From Euleptes europaea (lineage: Eukaryota; Chordata; Lepidosauria; Squamata; Sphaerodactylidae), in the NCBI RefSeq assembly GCF_029931775.1, contig NC_079325.1, positions 58,078,286 to 58,142,285 on the forward strand: 64,000 nt of DNA, written 5' to 3'. A model generated the notes under the pieces. That model saw nothing but the letters and a program-made list of their open reading frames with translations, ran no database searches and was not told where the DNA came from. Of this stretch, positions 31,501 to 46,500 are shown piece by piece (position 1 is the first letter of the stretch; the number at the start of each line of letters is the position of its first letter). Both the position numbers and the translations under genes were made by a program.

Positions 31501-34500
31501 TCCCCAGTCCTCCATATGAGTGGCAAGCTCTGATCTAGTGAACCGGGTTGGTTTCCCCAGTTCTACACATGAAGCCAGCTGGGTGGCCTGGGGCTAGTCA
31601 CAGTTCTCTCCGAACTCTCTCAGCCCCACCTACCTCACAGGATGTCTGTGGTGGGGAGGGGAAGGGAAGTAGATTGTAAGCTGGGTTGATTCTCCTTACA
31701 AGGTAGAGAAAGTCAGCATATAAAAACCATCTCTTCTTCTTCCTCCTCTCCCTATCTCAAAGAGTTTTTCTTTTTTGTACTTAATTGGACATTTAATAAC
31801 CTTACACTAATATACCATCATACCAAAATATGCTTCAAGTTCTCTGAATGCTCAGCTTTCAGTGCTGGTAGCGCTGCCGGGTCCTCTTGGCAGCACTAGG
31901 GTAGGACCAGGGGAGCCACTGTCAGCCCAGGGTTGCTGCTGGCTCCTTGGCAATCAGGCAGCCATCCACCACGGCTGAACACCCTCCTTTTCACTCCAGA
32001 ATTTGGGCAGGTTTTGCCTTCCAGATCCAAAGAGGCATCACACCACTGTACAAACAAGTTTAGAACAATAACTAAGATCCCTTTCCTAAAGGAGGGGCCC
32101 AGTAGGGGGCAAACATGCCAGCGTCCGGGCACCGCCGGGCACCACTGGACCCTGCTGCCAGTGCAGCCATGCTGGCAGGAAAAGGTAAAGCCCTCGACAT
32201 CGTGGGGGGGGGCTTCCCAGGGTGTTCCCAGAGGCGGAGCTGCCTTTAGGCAGCTTCCACAGCCCTTTAGTCCCGGGGAATGCCCCCTTGAGTGGCGACG
32301 GGGCTGCTCTCGGCCCCAGCGCAGCTCCCTCCCCCTTAGGAGGGAGCTGTTATTCCCAGATATTTTATTGGTTTTTTAGTAACAACACATTCAGTTGTCT
32401 TTTCTATCTCTTCTTCTTCCTCTTTAGTTTCCATTCATTACATTATTTTTGTTTTCTTTTTATTGAGTTTATATCCAGAATAAATTCAAATCAGTATATT
32501 TGTGTGCCTGGGCCAAGGTCACCCAGCAAGTTGTCGAGACAGAGTGGGGATCTGACCCTGCTTCGCCCAGATCCTAGCCTGACACTCTGAAACACCACAC
32601 CACACTGGCAAGCTTTACTTGCACTTGCTTTTAAAGTACAGCAGATTGTTCAGAGAATTTGGCTTACCACACATCTGCACACACTTTGAAAAGGGGCTGT
32701 CTTGTATATGACATTAGCTAGTTATGGATGGAGGAAAGGGCTTGGAGGGGATGCAAAAGATTCTGAATCGAAATGAAGGACCTTGGGTTGCTATAGGGTT
32801 GCCAACCTCCAAGTGGGGCCGGGAGATCTCCTGGGATTACAACTGATCTCCAGATTAAAGAGATCAGTTCCACTCATGAAAATGGCAGTTTTGGAGGGTG
32901 GAGTCAATGGCAGCGTACCCTGCTGAGGTCCCTCCCCTCTTCAAACCCCACCCTCCCTTAGGCGCCACCCCCCCAATCTCTAGGTCTGGCAACCCTAGGT
33001 TGCTAACGTTTGAGACTCTCCGCACTAGTTTCTATCAGTCTGCTGGATCCCCTTCCCACTGAACCACACAAAAAAACAAGTCCCCCCCCCCCACTAAAAA
33101 CTTCATCAAGCTCTGTCCCCTGACCAGTCAAAGTCACCCCTGTGGGAAATCACAACTTGGTGGTCCTTGGTGCCAAAACCTTTCCAGAGTGGAACCAAGT
33201 CATTCAGTTCCTCCCTTCTCGGCCCTTCGCTGTCTTACTTTCCGGGACCAAATGCAAAGGAAGGCGGAAAAGGGTCTCTCCTTGTGTTCCTTCCACCCTC
33301 CCTCCCCCACAATGGTTTTGGGAGCCTGCACTTTTGGGCAGGGCTGGGGAAGTGTTGTCCGGCTTTGCTGCCCTCTTCCTTCCTCCTCTGTTTACTGGAT
33401 GCATTGGTAGAATTCTGTTGAGCAATGTTTAAAATGGGGAAGGGGTGGGCCGCCCAGTCCTGAAATAACCTGGCCTTCCGTTCTCTCTGCTTCCTCAAAG
33501 AACTCTTGCTGACAACCACTTCCTCCCTCAGGGCCTGGCGTGCTCCCCACAGCTATCTGAAGGGGTCACCCGCAAAGCACCCTGGCGAGTGGAGAGACGA
33601 TCTTGCTCGCTTCCTGAGATACTGCTGGTCATGCTGGGGGAATGAGCCATCTCCTATCAGGGGTTTTAAACAAAAATTCTTGAACTGTAGATTGAAGAGA
33701 ACACACGTGAACGCACACAAAAGGAGTGGAAGCCACAAAGGTTAACCCCCCTCTCTTTGCCCTCTGGCCCAGAGGCCAACTGAGGCTGCCAAACCTGCAA
33801 GTCTGCCTTTTCCAGACAGAACGAGAGGCGTAATCTTCATCCAGTCTGCTTGAGCCCATTGGAAGAAAGTTCCAGAGTTCAGGAGCCACAACATCCTGTC
33901 CATGGAATCAGAGAGGAAAGGTTTTCTGAGCATGTGCCGATGGGCATTGCTACACCCAAGACTTTGGTTGTGTGTGCGTGTTTATGAGAGAATGTCCAAG
34001 TTCTTTATTTACGGTACATTGGGGTATGATGCACTCTTTCTGAATGTGCAATAGAAAGCGCAGAAGGACAGGACTGAGGCGGAGGGCTGAGTCTTGGCAG
34101 AAGAATCGTAAGGGTGTGATACCACTGTGGGGGGACGGACGATTTCAGTCACGCGTGGGCTGCTTCTTGCTTGTGTGTGCACTCGAGAAGTGCCCTGGCT
34201 CCCTGATTGCACTTACGTTTGGAAAGCAGGAGAGGCACTCCAAACCTTTGATGAGTGTTCACAGACCCTTCCTGAGGCTGCGCCCCTTACTTCAGGACAG
34301 AAAAGGTGTTTTTGGGATCAGACCCAAGCCCCCTAGTTCAGGATGCCCAACAGCAGAAATTGGACAATGGTCCACCGGTGGAATGCCTTATATTTGTGCC
34401 TGTCATTTGAAATAGGGATTTTGTCTGGCAGAGGGAAGATCAGTGTGATAATCGAAACTGCACTGAATGTGGGCAACTTTTTCATAATTTTTCAAATTCT

Positions 34501-37500
34501 CAAGCTAAGCATGTCTCAACATGGGCAGAATGCCCTCCCCCCGGGTGGGTAACAGGAAACTATCGCGAGTTTCAGCGTGTTTAGTCAGTTGTCCCAAGAC
34601 ACTCCACCAGACGTTGACTACTAGGAAAGTGCTCAGTTTATTTACAGTGCATCCAATCTCCAGCATACACTTCCAACATAGCCTCCGGCTTAGCCCTCCT
34701 TAACTCACCAACACTGAGCCCTAGAGGCTACTCACTTATATACACATTATACATCAGATATGCATCAGGCCACCTGCTGCTACATCCACAGCATTGCATC
34801 ACCTTTCCGGCCATATCTGGTTCCTTCCAGTTTACACTGCTGCTGCAGGCCATTACAGACTCTTACATCAGCCCAGATCCTCTAGATCTGACATGTAAGC
34901 TCTCTCTGACCAGCTGTCCTGTCATAATATTACAATATGCTTGTATTTGCGACAGAAACTAGTTCTAGAATAAACAAATGCATATGCTTTAGTGCAAGTG
35001 TTTGTGATAGAAGAAGAAGAGAAGAGTTGGTTTTTATATGCTGACTTTCTCTGCCACTTAAGGGAGAATCAAACCGGCTTACAATCTCCTTCCCTCCCCC
35101 TCCCCACAACAGACACCCTGTGAGGTAGGTGAGGCTGAGAGAGAGTGACTTGCCCAAGGTCACCCAGCTGGCTTCGTGTGGAGGAGCGGGGAAACAAATC
35201 CAGTTCACCAGATTAGCCTCCACCGCTCATGTGGAGGAGAGGGGAATCAAACCCGGTTCTCCAGATCAGATTCTACCGCTCCAAACCACCGTTCTTAACC
35301 ACTACACCACGCTGGCTCTCTAGAACCACTACACCACGCTGGCTCTCTAGATAGAACGCACACACATGCTGACGCAGGGGGTGCTGGATTATACCCAGCG
35401 CTGTGTCCAGCAAACTCCCCCCCCCCCCCCCGCATTCTCTGTCACTGTGAGCTACAACTGCATGGGGCCGTTACCCTTGGGGGATTTTTGATGTCAAAAA
35501 TAAGTGCGTCTTTGTAGAACCAGGCAATGAGGCCAAGGCAGGGGGAGCCTGGCAGAACCCAGCAGCCCAGGGAGTGAAGCCTAAGGTTGCAAATTCTGGG
35601 TTGGGAAATTCCTGGAGATTTGTGGGGGGGTTCCTGGGGGGGCGGTTTGAGAAGGGAAGGGATCTCTGTGGGGGTGAGATAACATAGAGTCCGCCTTCCC
35701 GAGCTGCCATTTTCTCCAGGGGAACTGCTCTCTGTAGTCAGGAGATTTGTTGTAATTCCAGGAGAATTCCAGGTCCTACCTGGAGGTCAGCAACCCTAGT
35801 AGAGCCTGAGGAAATCTGGCATGTTGGGGAGAAGCCAAAGTAGAACCGGATGGCTATAGGGGAAGAGTTTGTCAGAAAGCTGGCCTTTACTAGATTTTCA
35901 GACTCTGGTTCCCAGGGACAATGTGTTTTTGCTGATCTGACAGCTGGCCGGCCAGCGCAGTGGCAGAGTCTTTGGTGTGTCCCCAAGCACACCCCTTACC
36001 TTCCTTCTGTGCTTCCAGGTCTACATTTCCGAGATCTCTCACCCTGGAGTCCGAGGAGCTCTGGGTTCCTGTCCTCAGATCATGGCTGTCTTGGGTGCCC
36101 TCGTCCTCTACGCTTTAGGCAAGTATTCTGTGCGAGTCTCCGGAGGTGGAACAAGACCGGCAAGCCTCACTCTGGCAGCTGGCTTGCCTGAGGTTCCCCA
36201 GTTGAAGTGCAGTAGTCTTTGGCATGTTCTTCTCCTCCTCAAATGATCAAAAGGGAGTAAGCCATCCTCTCACCCCCCTCAGTGCTCTCCCTCTTGTCTC
36301 CTCCTGTTCTCTCCAGGTCCTTGTCTGCTGGTTGGACAGGTAAGACATCCTTGGAACTAAAATTTAAGGTCAAAACTCAGTGTTCCCAACTATGTATATT
36401 TGCCACTGAAATCAGCACCTGTGTGCCAAACTAGATGTCATGGTGTCGACCGCCATCATTTTAAAGAAAAATTCGGCAATTTAATGAAGAATTCAGCATG
36501 ACGGGACCAGGCAATCTTGTTGTCCCCCCGTCCCCCCAGTGGCTTTTCAAGTGCCAAAACATCTCTCATGGCTGTTTAGGTCCTTGAAAAGGTGCCTGGG
36601 AGGGAAACAGGATTGCCTGGTCCTGCCACACCATGAGCCTCACAGCTTTTGTAAATGGTCAAATAGTTCTCTAAAATGGTGTCACTGTCCAAGGCATCCA
36701 GCTGTGGATGCTGTTACATCTAGTGCAGCCCTGTATGTGCCACTGTGCAGGGGAAGGCCTGTGGCTCAGTATGTAGAGCATCTGCTTGGCATGCAGAAGG
36801 TCCCAGGTTCAATCCCTGGCATCTCCAGTTAAAAGGGTCCAAGCAGTAGGTGATGGAAAACATCCCTGCCTGAAGCCCTGGAGAGCAGTCAAAGTAGACA
36901 AGACTGACCTTGATGGACCAAGTGGGGTCTGATTCAGTACAAGTCAGCTTCATGTGTATTTGGGGAAAGCCTGTGGCTCAGTTTGTAGAGCATCTGCTTG
37001 GCATGCTGAAGGTCCCAGGTTCAGTCCCCAGCATCTCCAGTGAAAAGGACCAGGAAATAGGTGATATGAAAGACCCCTGCCTGATACCCTGGAAAGCAGC
37101 TGCCAGTCTGAGTAGACAAGATTGACCTTGATGGACAAGAGGTCTGATTCAATATAAGGCAGCTTCATGTGTGTTCACTTATTGTTGTAATGGTATAGCG
37201 ATATTGTCAGACTCCAGTATCTCATTGCATCTCAGGAATAATAAACTTCGCTCCAGACGTTGCAGAGAGTTTAAAAGTTTTATTAAGAAAGCAAACGAGT
37301 TCAGTGGTCTATACGAACTTAAGGTCAGAATAAAGATGGGGGAACTACAGGTCATCTTTATAGGGGACACACACTAGAATTGATTACACGTAATGGCTTT
37401 GAAATGCAAAACATCAGGGTTCTTTCAAACTTCAAGAGATGCCAGGGTTCCGGCAGAATAACACCTTGAGAACAGATAGCAGATTAACAATCGGAAGGCT

Positions 37501-40500
37501 TGCTTTGAAGGGGAAGCATCTGTGCTTCCTGCCTTAACACCTTCTTCCCAAACTGAAGATACTTTCCCATGAGACCGAGGTGGGGGGGGGGAGAACACGA
37601 AGCTTGCTATCCGGGGCCCGACTGGGTTCCCTCGCTGACACTCCGCCTCCCCAGAGACCCCCCCCCCGGGGGTTTCTTGGTTTGGCAGGGTAGTGCCGAT
37701 GGAATTCCTCTACCAGGGTGGGGGCCTGTACGTGCACAGCGGACACCCACTCATCGTGACTAGAGTTCAGGTGTTTCCAATGCACGAAATACTCCAGCTG
37801 GCCCCTCCGCACCCGAGAATCCAACACCTTAGAGATCTCAAAGTGCTGTTCCCCTTGCACCATAATAGGGGCCGCGGGTTCAGGGTTCCATTCAGGTGCC
37901 GGTACAAACAGACTCACATGGAATACCGGGTGCACCCCCTGCAAGGTTTTTGGCAGTTCCAACACCACAGCAACCTCATTGACGACCCGGGATATTGGGA
38001 ATGGCCCCACAAACTTCTGACTCAGTTTCTTGCACGGACGCAAAGACCTGAGGTTCTTGGTGGAGAGATAAACCTTCTCTCCAACCTTTAATTCCCATTG
38101 GGGCGCCCTGTGTTTGTCTGCCTGCGCCTTGTACCTCTCTTTAGCCTGCTCCAAATTTTTTATAAGCCAGGGCTTATAAATTAATTGCATGAAACACGAC
38201 AGTGCCCCAGATAAACCGAACAGCATGACCATAAATTCAAATAACCCATAACAACAAGAAAAGGCCGTCTTTGCTTCATCTCCCTCCTTAATCCGGACCC
38301 GGTAGTAGGCTTCCGCCAGGTCAAGTTTCGAGAACACACAGCCCTCCTGGAGAGCACTCAGGAGGTCCAGGCTAAGGGAATGGGGTATGCATTAGTCTCA
38401 GTAATAGCGTTAAGCCCCCTATAGTCAACACACAATCTGAGATCAGAGGTCCCCTTTTTCTTCACAAAGAAGCAGGGAGAAGAGAAAGCGGATTTGGACG
38501 GTCGTATGAACCCCTGCGCCAAGTTCTTGTCAAGGAATTCTAGCAGCACCGCTTTCTCTTGGGGGCTCATGGGGTAAACTCGGGCTTTGGATGGCTTGAT
38601 GTCCTTACGTAGTTCTATAGCACAGTCCGTTGTGCGGTGAGGAGGTAATAAGTCACAGTCCGTCCCTTCAAACACATCCGTAAAGTTGCTATACTCCGGG
38701 GGCAGCGTGTGCTCCTCAATCGTAGCAGCATCCCCCCCTTCGCCTCCGGGCATGTAATCCCGGCCGTGTCTCTCGCATTGGGGAGCCGCAAACACAACCT
38801 GCCTCTGTTCCCAGTCGATGCTCAGGTTGTGTCCCGCCAGCCAGTTGCTACCGAGAACCACCGGGTAGGAGATCTTAGGCACTACCGTGAAGTGGATCTG
38901 TTCCCAGTGGTCTCCCACCCCCAACAACACCTTGCGAGAGCGCAAATGGACCGGGCCCCTTTGCAGATCACTCCCATCCATTGGATGGAAATGCAAGGGC
39001 TGGTCCAGTTCTCGAGTTCCGACCCTCAGGCGTTCCACCACAGCCTGGTCAATCAAGGTCCAGGAACACCCGGAGTCCAGGATAGCCACAACAGCCACAG
39101 GTTCCCCTCTGTGGGGGTTCCGCAACACAACAGGCAGCAGCAGCGTTTCTCCCTGGTCACTCACCCTATGGTGCCCTTGTTGACAGATATGGAATTGCTG
39201 GTTTTAAAAACCAGGGAGAGGAAATAGTCACCATGGGAATAGAATCAGGGAAAATGGCGGCCATATGGGTGGGAAGATCCAACCATTTCTACCCACATAG
39301 CAGCCATCCCAACTTTACTGTGATCTTTCTTAAAACTTTGCAGAAAAGAAAGGTTTGAGAAAGAGTAGGGGTGGGGAAAGCCTGGGAGATGTAAGAACAG
39401 GGTTGTCATTTGCCCACTGCTGGCAGAGGAACTCCCACTATGAGGGAGAATGTCTGTCTTCTGACACTGTGACATCATTTCTGGCTGCATAACTGGAAGT
39501 GACTTCATTGCATTGCGGGGTGCCCTAGGGTTCCTCTGAAACTGTAGTTTTTCCTGTAGCATTTGGACTGAGACCGAGCGTGTCCCTGTGGTGTCATTTC
39601 CAGGTACGTAGCTGGCAGTGATGTTACAATATAGGAAGATCACAGGTAGGGTCAGCCCCACCTCCCCCAGTCTCCCAGGGATGTACCATAATGCAGTGGG
39701 GAAGCAGGAAAAACCCAACCCTGCTTCCCAGCAGCACTGAACTCAGGGCAGATAACCAGTGTGGAAAGGGGCAGGGCCCCCATGGGAACCCTACAGCTTG
39801 AACTGGTGCCGTCCACTTTCTCAGCGGCCAGGCAAAGTGACGGTCAGCCACAGGTCAGTGTTCAAGCAATTTAGTAAGGAGGGCCCAGGAAGGGCCTGCT
39901 GGAACAAGGAAGAGGCCCCAGGTCAGGTGCCCACGCTGGCCTTGGTGGCAAGACCAGAGATTGGAATGCATGCTCTATGGGGCACTTCATCCCCATGGTA
40001 AACTTGGGGAATGAGGTATTATGTAGCTCAGAAAGCCCACCTTGGTGTTCTTGGCCCCTTTAATTAACATACCTCACAAACCATCAGGATTAACCTGTTT
40101 TAATGTACCAGAACAAGACAGAAGTCCAGCAGCACCTTAAAGACTAGCCGTATTTATTCCTGCATGAGCTTTCGTGAATCAGACAGAGCTCACTTTGTTT
40201 TGCTACAAGAAACTTAACATGCCTACCCCTCTGCAATATATGTTCCAGAAGCAGGTGCTGCTTCTTACAAGAAATTATCTGAAGAGGAATTTTCTCCCTC
40301 TCTCGTATCCATCTCCCTCAAAAACCTCTGCAAGCCATGTCTTTTAAAATAACTGCTTTTTTGTAGTCACTATTGTAAAGAAAACTAACTCTACATCCTT
40401 ATCTTCTTCAGGGTTGTGCCTAAGAGGCAGAGAAGCAGCTATAAAGATTCTGGTCTGCACACACCACACAAACAGAGTTTGAGCTCCCCCACTTAAAAAA

Positions 40501-43500
40501 AAAAATTCCCAGGACCTCCACTTTGTAAGCAGTAACGGTAAAACAAATTAAAGCGAGGACATCTCTGAGCATGTGCAGAATGCTTCCTGTGATCAGCCGC
40601 TAGATCTGATATACCGAGAGGCCGGATTTCCTAAATTCAAAGATATAGGGTAGCCAACTCTGGGGTTGGGAAATGCCTGGAGATCTGGGGGTGGTGGAGC
40701 TTGCGGAGGGGAGGAATCTTGGTGGGGCATCATCCCAGGGAAACTGATCTCTGGGGTCTGGAGTTCAGTCAATTCTGGGAGATTCATTCATTAATCCAAA
40801 CCTTTATAGGCATAGAAATTCCGGGAGATCTCCAAGCCCCACCAAGAGGTTGGCATCTCTAATATGGAATATTTGCACACCTCTCTTGCAGCCTGTTTTT
40901 TTTATATAACTCTTTATTTTAAGTTTAGTTTATAATAATAACAGTAACAACAAAATAAAAATTCAACAGCAGTAGGTTAAACATACTAGTACGGTGGAGA
41001 TACGTTTCTGAGCTTGGTCTATTATATATTAGTTGCAGCCTGTTTTTTAAATGACCAAAACTTTTCTGCTCCTCACAAGCATTTCTGGAAGAACAAACAA
41101 TGCACAGAAATGGTGACCCTCCCCGGCCGCACTGCAAAGCAGAGTCTGGGGTCCTCCTGGGCTCTCTGTGTGACTTCTTGCCATTCTGCCCCTTCTAATC
41201 CAGGCCTCGTCCTTCCCTGGCGCTGGCTGGCCGTGGCTGGGGAGGTCCCGATCCTCATCATGATCATCTTGCTGTGCTTCATGCCCGAGTCGCCACGTTT
41301 CCTGATCTCCAAGGGGAAGGAGGATGAAGCTCTGAGCGCCTTGACCTGGCTGCGGGGGCAGGATGCCAATTACTGGTGGGAGTACGAACAGATCAAAGAC
41401 AGCGTGAAGGAGCAGGTGTGCCGTGCCAGGGCTTGGTGGGGAATGACGGGGATCCATGCAGGAAGTCCCCAAGGGACAGGAACTCCCATTTATAGTGGCA
41501 GTTAAAGGCAGGCAATCTAAAGCAGCATTTCCCAAGCAGATTAAAACTGGAGGCATGCTCAAAAAAGTGTGACTTTTAGAATGTGTAAAAGTGACCTGCC
41601 TCCCCTGAGAAGCACCCATCCCCTGTGTTTATATCCAAGTCTCTGTTTTGTGCATGCCTCCTGGTCTGGAGACAAGCCCAGATCAATGACTCACACGGAG
41701 ATGCAATAGTCATCCTCCATGCAGTTCACCTAGTTAAGTTGCTCTTCCACATTGTGATTGATTGAATGATCCAGTCACACCTGCTGCAGAGATGGGGTAA
41801 AATGACCCTGCTCTGCTCTGGTTAGACCTCACCTAGAGTACTGTGTTCGGTTTTGGGCACCGCAATTTAAGAAAGATGTAGACAAGCTGGAACGTGTCCA
41901 GAGGAGGGCAACAAAGATGGTGAGGGGTCTGGAGACCCAAGTCCTGTGAGGAAAGGTTGAAGGAGCTGGGTATGTTTAGCCTGAAGAGGAGAAGACTGAG
42001 AGGGGATATGATAACCATGTTCAAGTACTTGAAGGGCTGTCATCGAGAGGATGGTGCTGAGTTGTTTTCTGTTGCCCCAGGAGGTCGGAGCAAAACCAAC
42101 GGGTTAAAATTAAATCAAAACAGTTTCCATCTTGACATTAGGAAGAATTTTCTAACAGTTAGCGCAGTTCCTCAGTGGAACAGGCTTCCTCGGGAGGTGG
42201 TAAGCTCTCCTTCCCTGGAGGTTTTTAAGAAGAGGTTAGATGGCCATTTGTCAGCAATGCTGATTCTGTGACCTTAGGCAGATGATGAGAGGGAGGGCAT
42301 CTTGGCCATCTTCTGGTCACTAGGGGTGTGGAGGGGGGAGGCAGTTGTGAATGTTCTGCATTGTGCAGGGGGTTGGACTTGATGGCCCTGGTGGTCCCTT
42401 CCAACTCTATGATTCTATGACCCATCTCCCCTAGCAGGTGACTGGAACATGGCAAGGCCTGAGCCATAGCAGACTGCCTCTTTGGGGAAGAGGATGCTTG
42501 GGGGGCCCAGGATAATTTAATTATTCAATGAATTGGTTGATTAATTGATGGATTGTGGCACACTCACATACCCCATCCCATAGTTTGAGAATGATTGGTC
42601 AAAATATAAGGAGGTCAGGTCTAGGTTGCTAACTAGCCATTGTTTTACTGATCCAATTAGAAAAAACATGTTTTGTTAAAGCTGAGGCCTCAAAAGCCAG
42701 GAAGCTGAAGAATCTGCCAGGATCTGTCCCTGTGATCCCCCAAATTCCATCTTGGCTCCTTCTCTAGCACCTCCAGATCCTTCCTGCTGCTATATGCTAG
42801 ACTCCCCCTCTCATGACATTCCTGAAATCAAAAGGTGGTAAGCCAGTGTACACATCTGCATGAACATTGTACACATTGTACACATCTGCATGAACATTAT
42901 GTGGTGGCTTGTGTTGTGTTCCTCTCTGGGAATTCAGATCACTGGGAGGGGCTCTCCTGAATGTCCATTAACCAAAGAAGCTCAGCCAACCTGAGCAATT
43001 CCCAAAAAGCCACTCGCTCAGACTGTCAGGTCAGAAGCAGGTAAACTTTCTTGAAGAAGCAACAGGTCCAGCTAAGGTAACTTGCAGGTTCAAAGCTGCT
43101 AATGAGGAGCCAGGCTACGAGGCATAACTTAAAAGCATGATTACATCACAGGTGCAGTTTCAAATGGCCTGGGAAATGACTAGATAACGGTGCTTGGCAG
43201 GAAGGAGGAAGACGGAGCCTAAACACGGCGCTGCTTGTTAGCTGGCCAAGGCAAGGGAGGGGGAATGGACAGGGAGTGGGAAGAACAGAGCAAATGAACA
43301 TCAAAGCAAACATGCGAACACTGGCCTAACTCATGTCAGGAGCCTGACCGCTTATACGGGTCAGCCCAAGCATGGCTAGGCAGAAGACATGCTCAGAAGA
43401 CATTCAGTGAAGAACCAAAAGGCAATCGAAAGGCAACCTCTGACAGTAGGTATACAAGAGAGGGCCTTTTCAGTGGCAGCCCCACAATTATGGAACAATC

Positions 43501-46500
43501 TCCCCAGGAAGGTGCACCTGGCCCCCTCACAGCAGATCTTTAGGAGGCAGCTGAAGACGGTTTTATTTAGAACTTCTTTCGGTTAAGTCTAATAGTCCTG
43601 AGTTGTGATTTTAAATTTGGGTTTTTATGTTTTAATGCATTTATTTTGTGTGTGTTTTTATCTATGTTGTAAGCTACCTTGAGCTCCATAATGGAAAAAA
43701 GGCGGCTAATAAATGTTGAGGGCAGCAGGAAAAGAGGAAGACCCAACAAAAGATGGATTGATTCAATAAAGGAAGCCACAGCCCTCAGTTGGCAAGATCT
43801 GAGCAAGGCTGTCAAAGATAGGACATTTTGGAGGACTTTGAATCATAGAATCGCCATGAGTTGGAAGCGACTTTGGAGGACTTTGATTCATAGAATCGCC
43901 ATGAGTTGGAAGCGACTTGACGGCATTTAACACACACGCACAATAAATGTTTTCAATAAGTAAATTTAAAAAATTGTTTCGTGGTTAGAGTGTTGGACTC
44001 TGCTCTTGGTGACCCAAGTCGGAATCCCCACTCTGCAGTGGAAGGTTGCTGGGTGACCTCGGGCCTGTCATTTTCTCCCAACCTCTAACCCACCTCACAG
44101 GGTTATTGTGAGAATACAATGAAAGAGGGGAAGGTTATGTTGTAAGTCACTGTGGATCCCTATTGGGGAGGAAAATGGGGTACAAATACATAAACAAGCC
44201 AACCTAGGGAAATCTTAATCTTCTCAATTATATTCTCATAACAACCCAATGAGGTAGGATAGTCTGAAAGTGTGTGACTAGCTCAAGGTCACTCAGCAAG
44301 CTCCCATATGGCAAGAACCTGGGCGCTCCCATGTCTGCCATCCAGCCACTTCACAATGCTTCCATTTGCAGCACAGATACACGCTTGAATATAAGCCTTT
44401 TCCAAAAACAGCCTTTAGGGTTGCCAACTCCAGGTTGGGAAATTCCTGGAGGTTGGAAGGTGGAGCCTGGGGAGGGGCCTCGGCAGGGTATACCATAGAG
44501 TCCACCCTACAAAGCAGACATTTTCTCCAGGGGAACTGATTGCCTGGAGAGCAGGTGTGATTCCAGATCTCCAGGCCCCACGGGGAGGTTGGCAACCCTA
44601 GCCTTTCCTAGAGCAGCGACTTCCCATCAAGGATGCTGGGGGGAAGGGGGGGCACCAGGCTGTGCATGAAAGGTTGCGCCATGAAATTTAACAGTGTGCC
44701 AGTTGGGTGAGATGCCTTTCCCTTGCCTCTTGTAGAACAAACCAATCACTTGGGCGGAGCTCAAAACCCCCTACATCTACAAGCCAGTGGGCATCACCTT
44801 GCTGATGCGATTCCTGCAGCAGCTCTCCGGCGTCACCCCCATCCTCGTGTATCTGCAGGTGATCTTCAGCAGCACAGCTGTCATTCTGGTGAGCATTCCC
44901 TGTCCTCTCCTCATTCCCCGTTGCATCCTTGCCTGGGGGCTTCTCTTGGGCCGGCCGGCCTGGGCTCTTAAAGCAATCCTGCTGGAAGCGAGGCCTGGCG
45001 GTCGCTCTAATGCTGGCTGCTTCATGGGTGTGCCCACGTCCACTGTCATGGTTGCTGCAACCCAGCTCCGAGCCGAGCAGTGGGTGCTGCCCCCAACGCC
45101 GCCGCCACCGTGGCCACCAGTGTTCCTTCAGGGCTGCAACCCACCACCACCACCACCACCCAGGAGCCCTGCTGGGAAGAGAAAGGGCCGACCTGCTCCA
45201 GCCTTTCCTCCTCCAGTTCCAGTGCTGTGGGGCCCAGATGTCCCCAGCTGTCCTAAGTGGCTGCGATGGTTCTCCTTCTCCCAGGAAGTTCCTCCCTTAA
45301 ACCTACACAGCACCTCCCCTCCCCATCATTCAGCTCGCTCCTCAAAACGGTGAGCCCCCCTTCTCGCCCCCAGCTGCCCATAAACCCAGGCTGAACATCT
45401 TCACACGCAAACAACAAAAACCAAAGTATTATCCCATGACCACCAGCCATCCCACCTGTTAAAAATGAAAAGGTAGCCACGTTCAGGCTGGGAGAGTCGG
45501 GGCTTAGGCTGGTGGTTCCCGAATTTTGGACACTTGGCGTGTGGCAGCATCTTTCAGCCACAGAAACGGAAGGGCCTATCTGTCTTCTGCACCAGCTCCC
45601 AGCTAAACCCCCTTGCAAATGGAGGATTGCCCCGTTCCTTTGCACACATCCCAGCCCCCCTCCTCGGTTGCCCAACCAATTGGAGCTCAGGAATAGGACC
45701 ACACGCTCTAGAACCCGTCAGCCGTAGGAGGGCATCTAGTGGCTCCATGTGCTGCCCATATATTGGCTGCAAGAAGGGGAGGGTCATTGTGGTATATTGG
45801 CTGCAAGAAGGGGAGGGTCATTGGGGTACAAGCCCTCCCCACGCTGGCAAGCCGTCCTGGCTCCAGGCCTTCCCTCACCATCCTCATCCAGCACCAAATC
45901 TCCAAGAGTTTCCCAACCTGGATCTGGCAACCTTATCCCCCATCCCACCCCATCCTCTGCCAGTAGGATCTGGCAACCCTAGCCCCAGCACACCCTTTGC
46001 GTGAGCGAGCCGGGCAAGGCCCTGAGAAGACAAGGGGGACTGAGGGAAGCAGGGCTGTTTGCAACAGAAACCTACCAAAGGAATCAGCCACACTATGGAG
46101 TTAGCCTCCAGGGTTGCCGGGGCAAGGACTCTTGGGGGAGAGGAGAGCAGCAGTTTGTAGGTACTGCGCCTTCCCCCTCACTGCTTAGCTACCTACGGAT
46201 TCATAGAATCGCCAGCAGCACCCCCACAAACTGCTGTCGAATGATTTCCAGGGGCTCCCTTCTCTCAGTCTTGTGTGACTCCCCATCCCTCTCCTCTTCT
46301 GAGGGAAGGGAATTGGGGGACCAGAATGCCCCTGTTCCAATTTGCGCATCCTCTGCTCTTCACAGCCGCCGCAATATGATGCTGTGATTGTGGGGGCCGT
46401 GCGCTTAGCATCCGTGATCGTTGCTGCATCTTCAATGGATAAAGCTGGGAGAAAGATCCTCCTCTACATCTCAGGTGCCGGTGCTGTCCATGCACACTTC

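Noticed and set aside
36765-37165. Two tRNA-Ala genes
   Set aside because: tRNA-like heads are followed by conserved SINE bodies and the arms do not pair well; these are SINEs.
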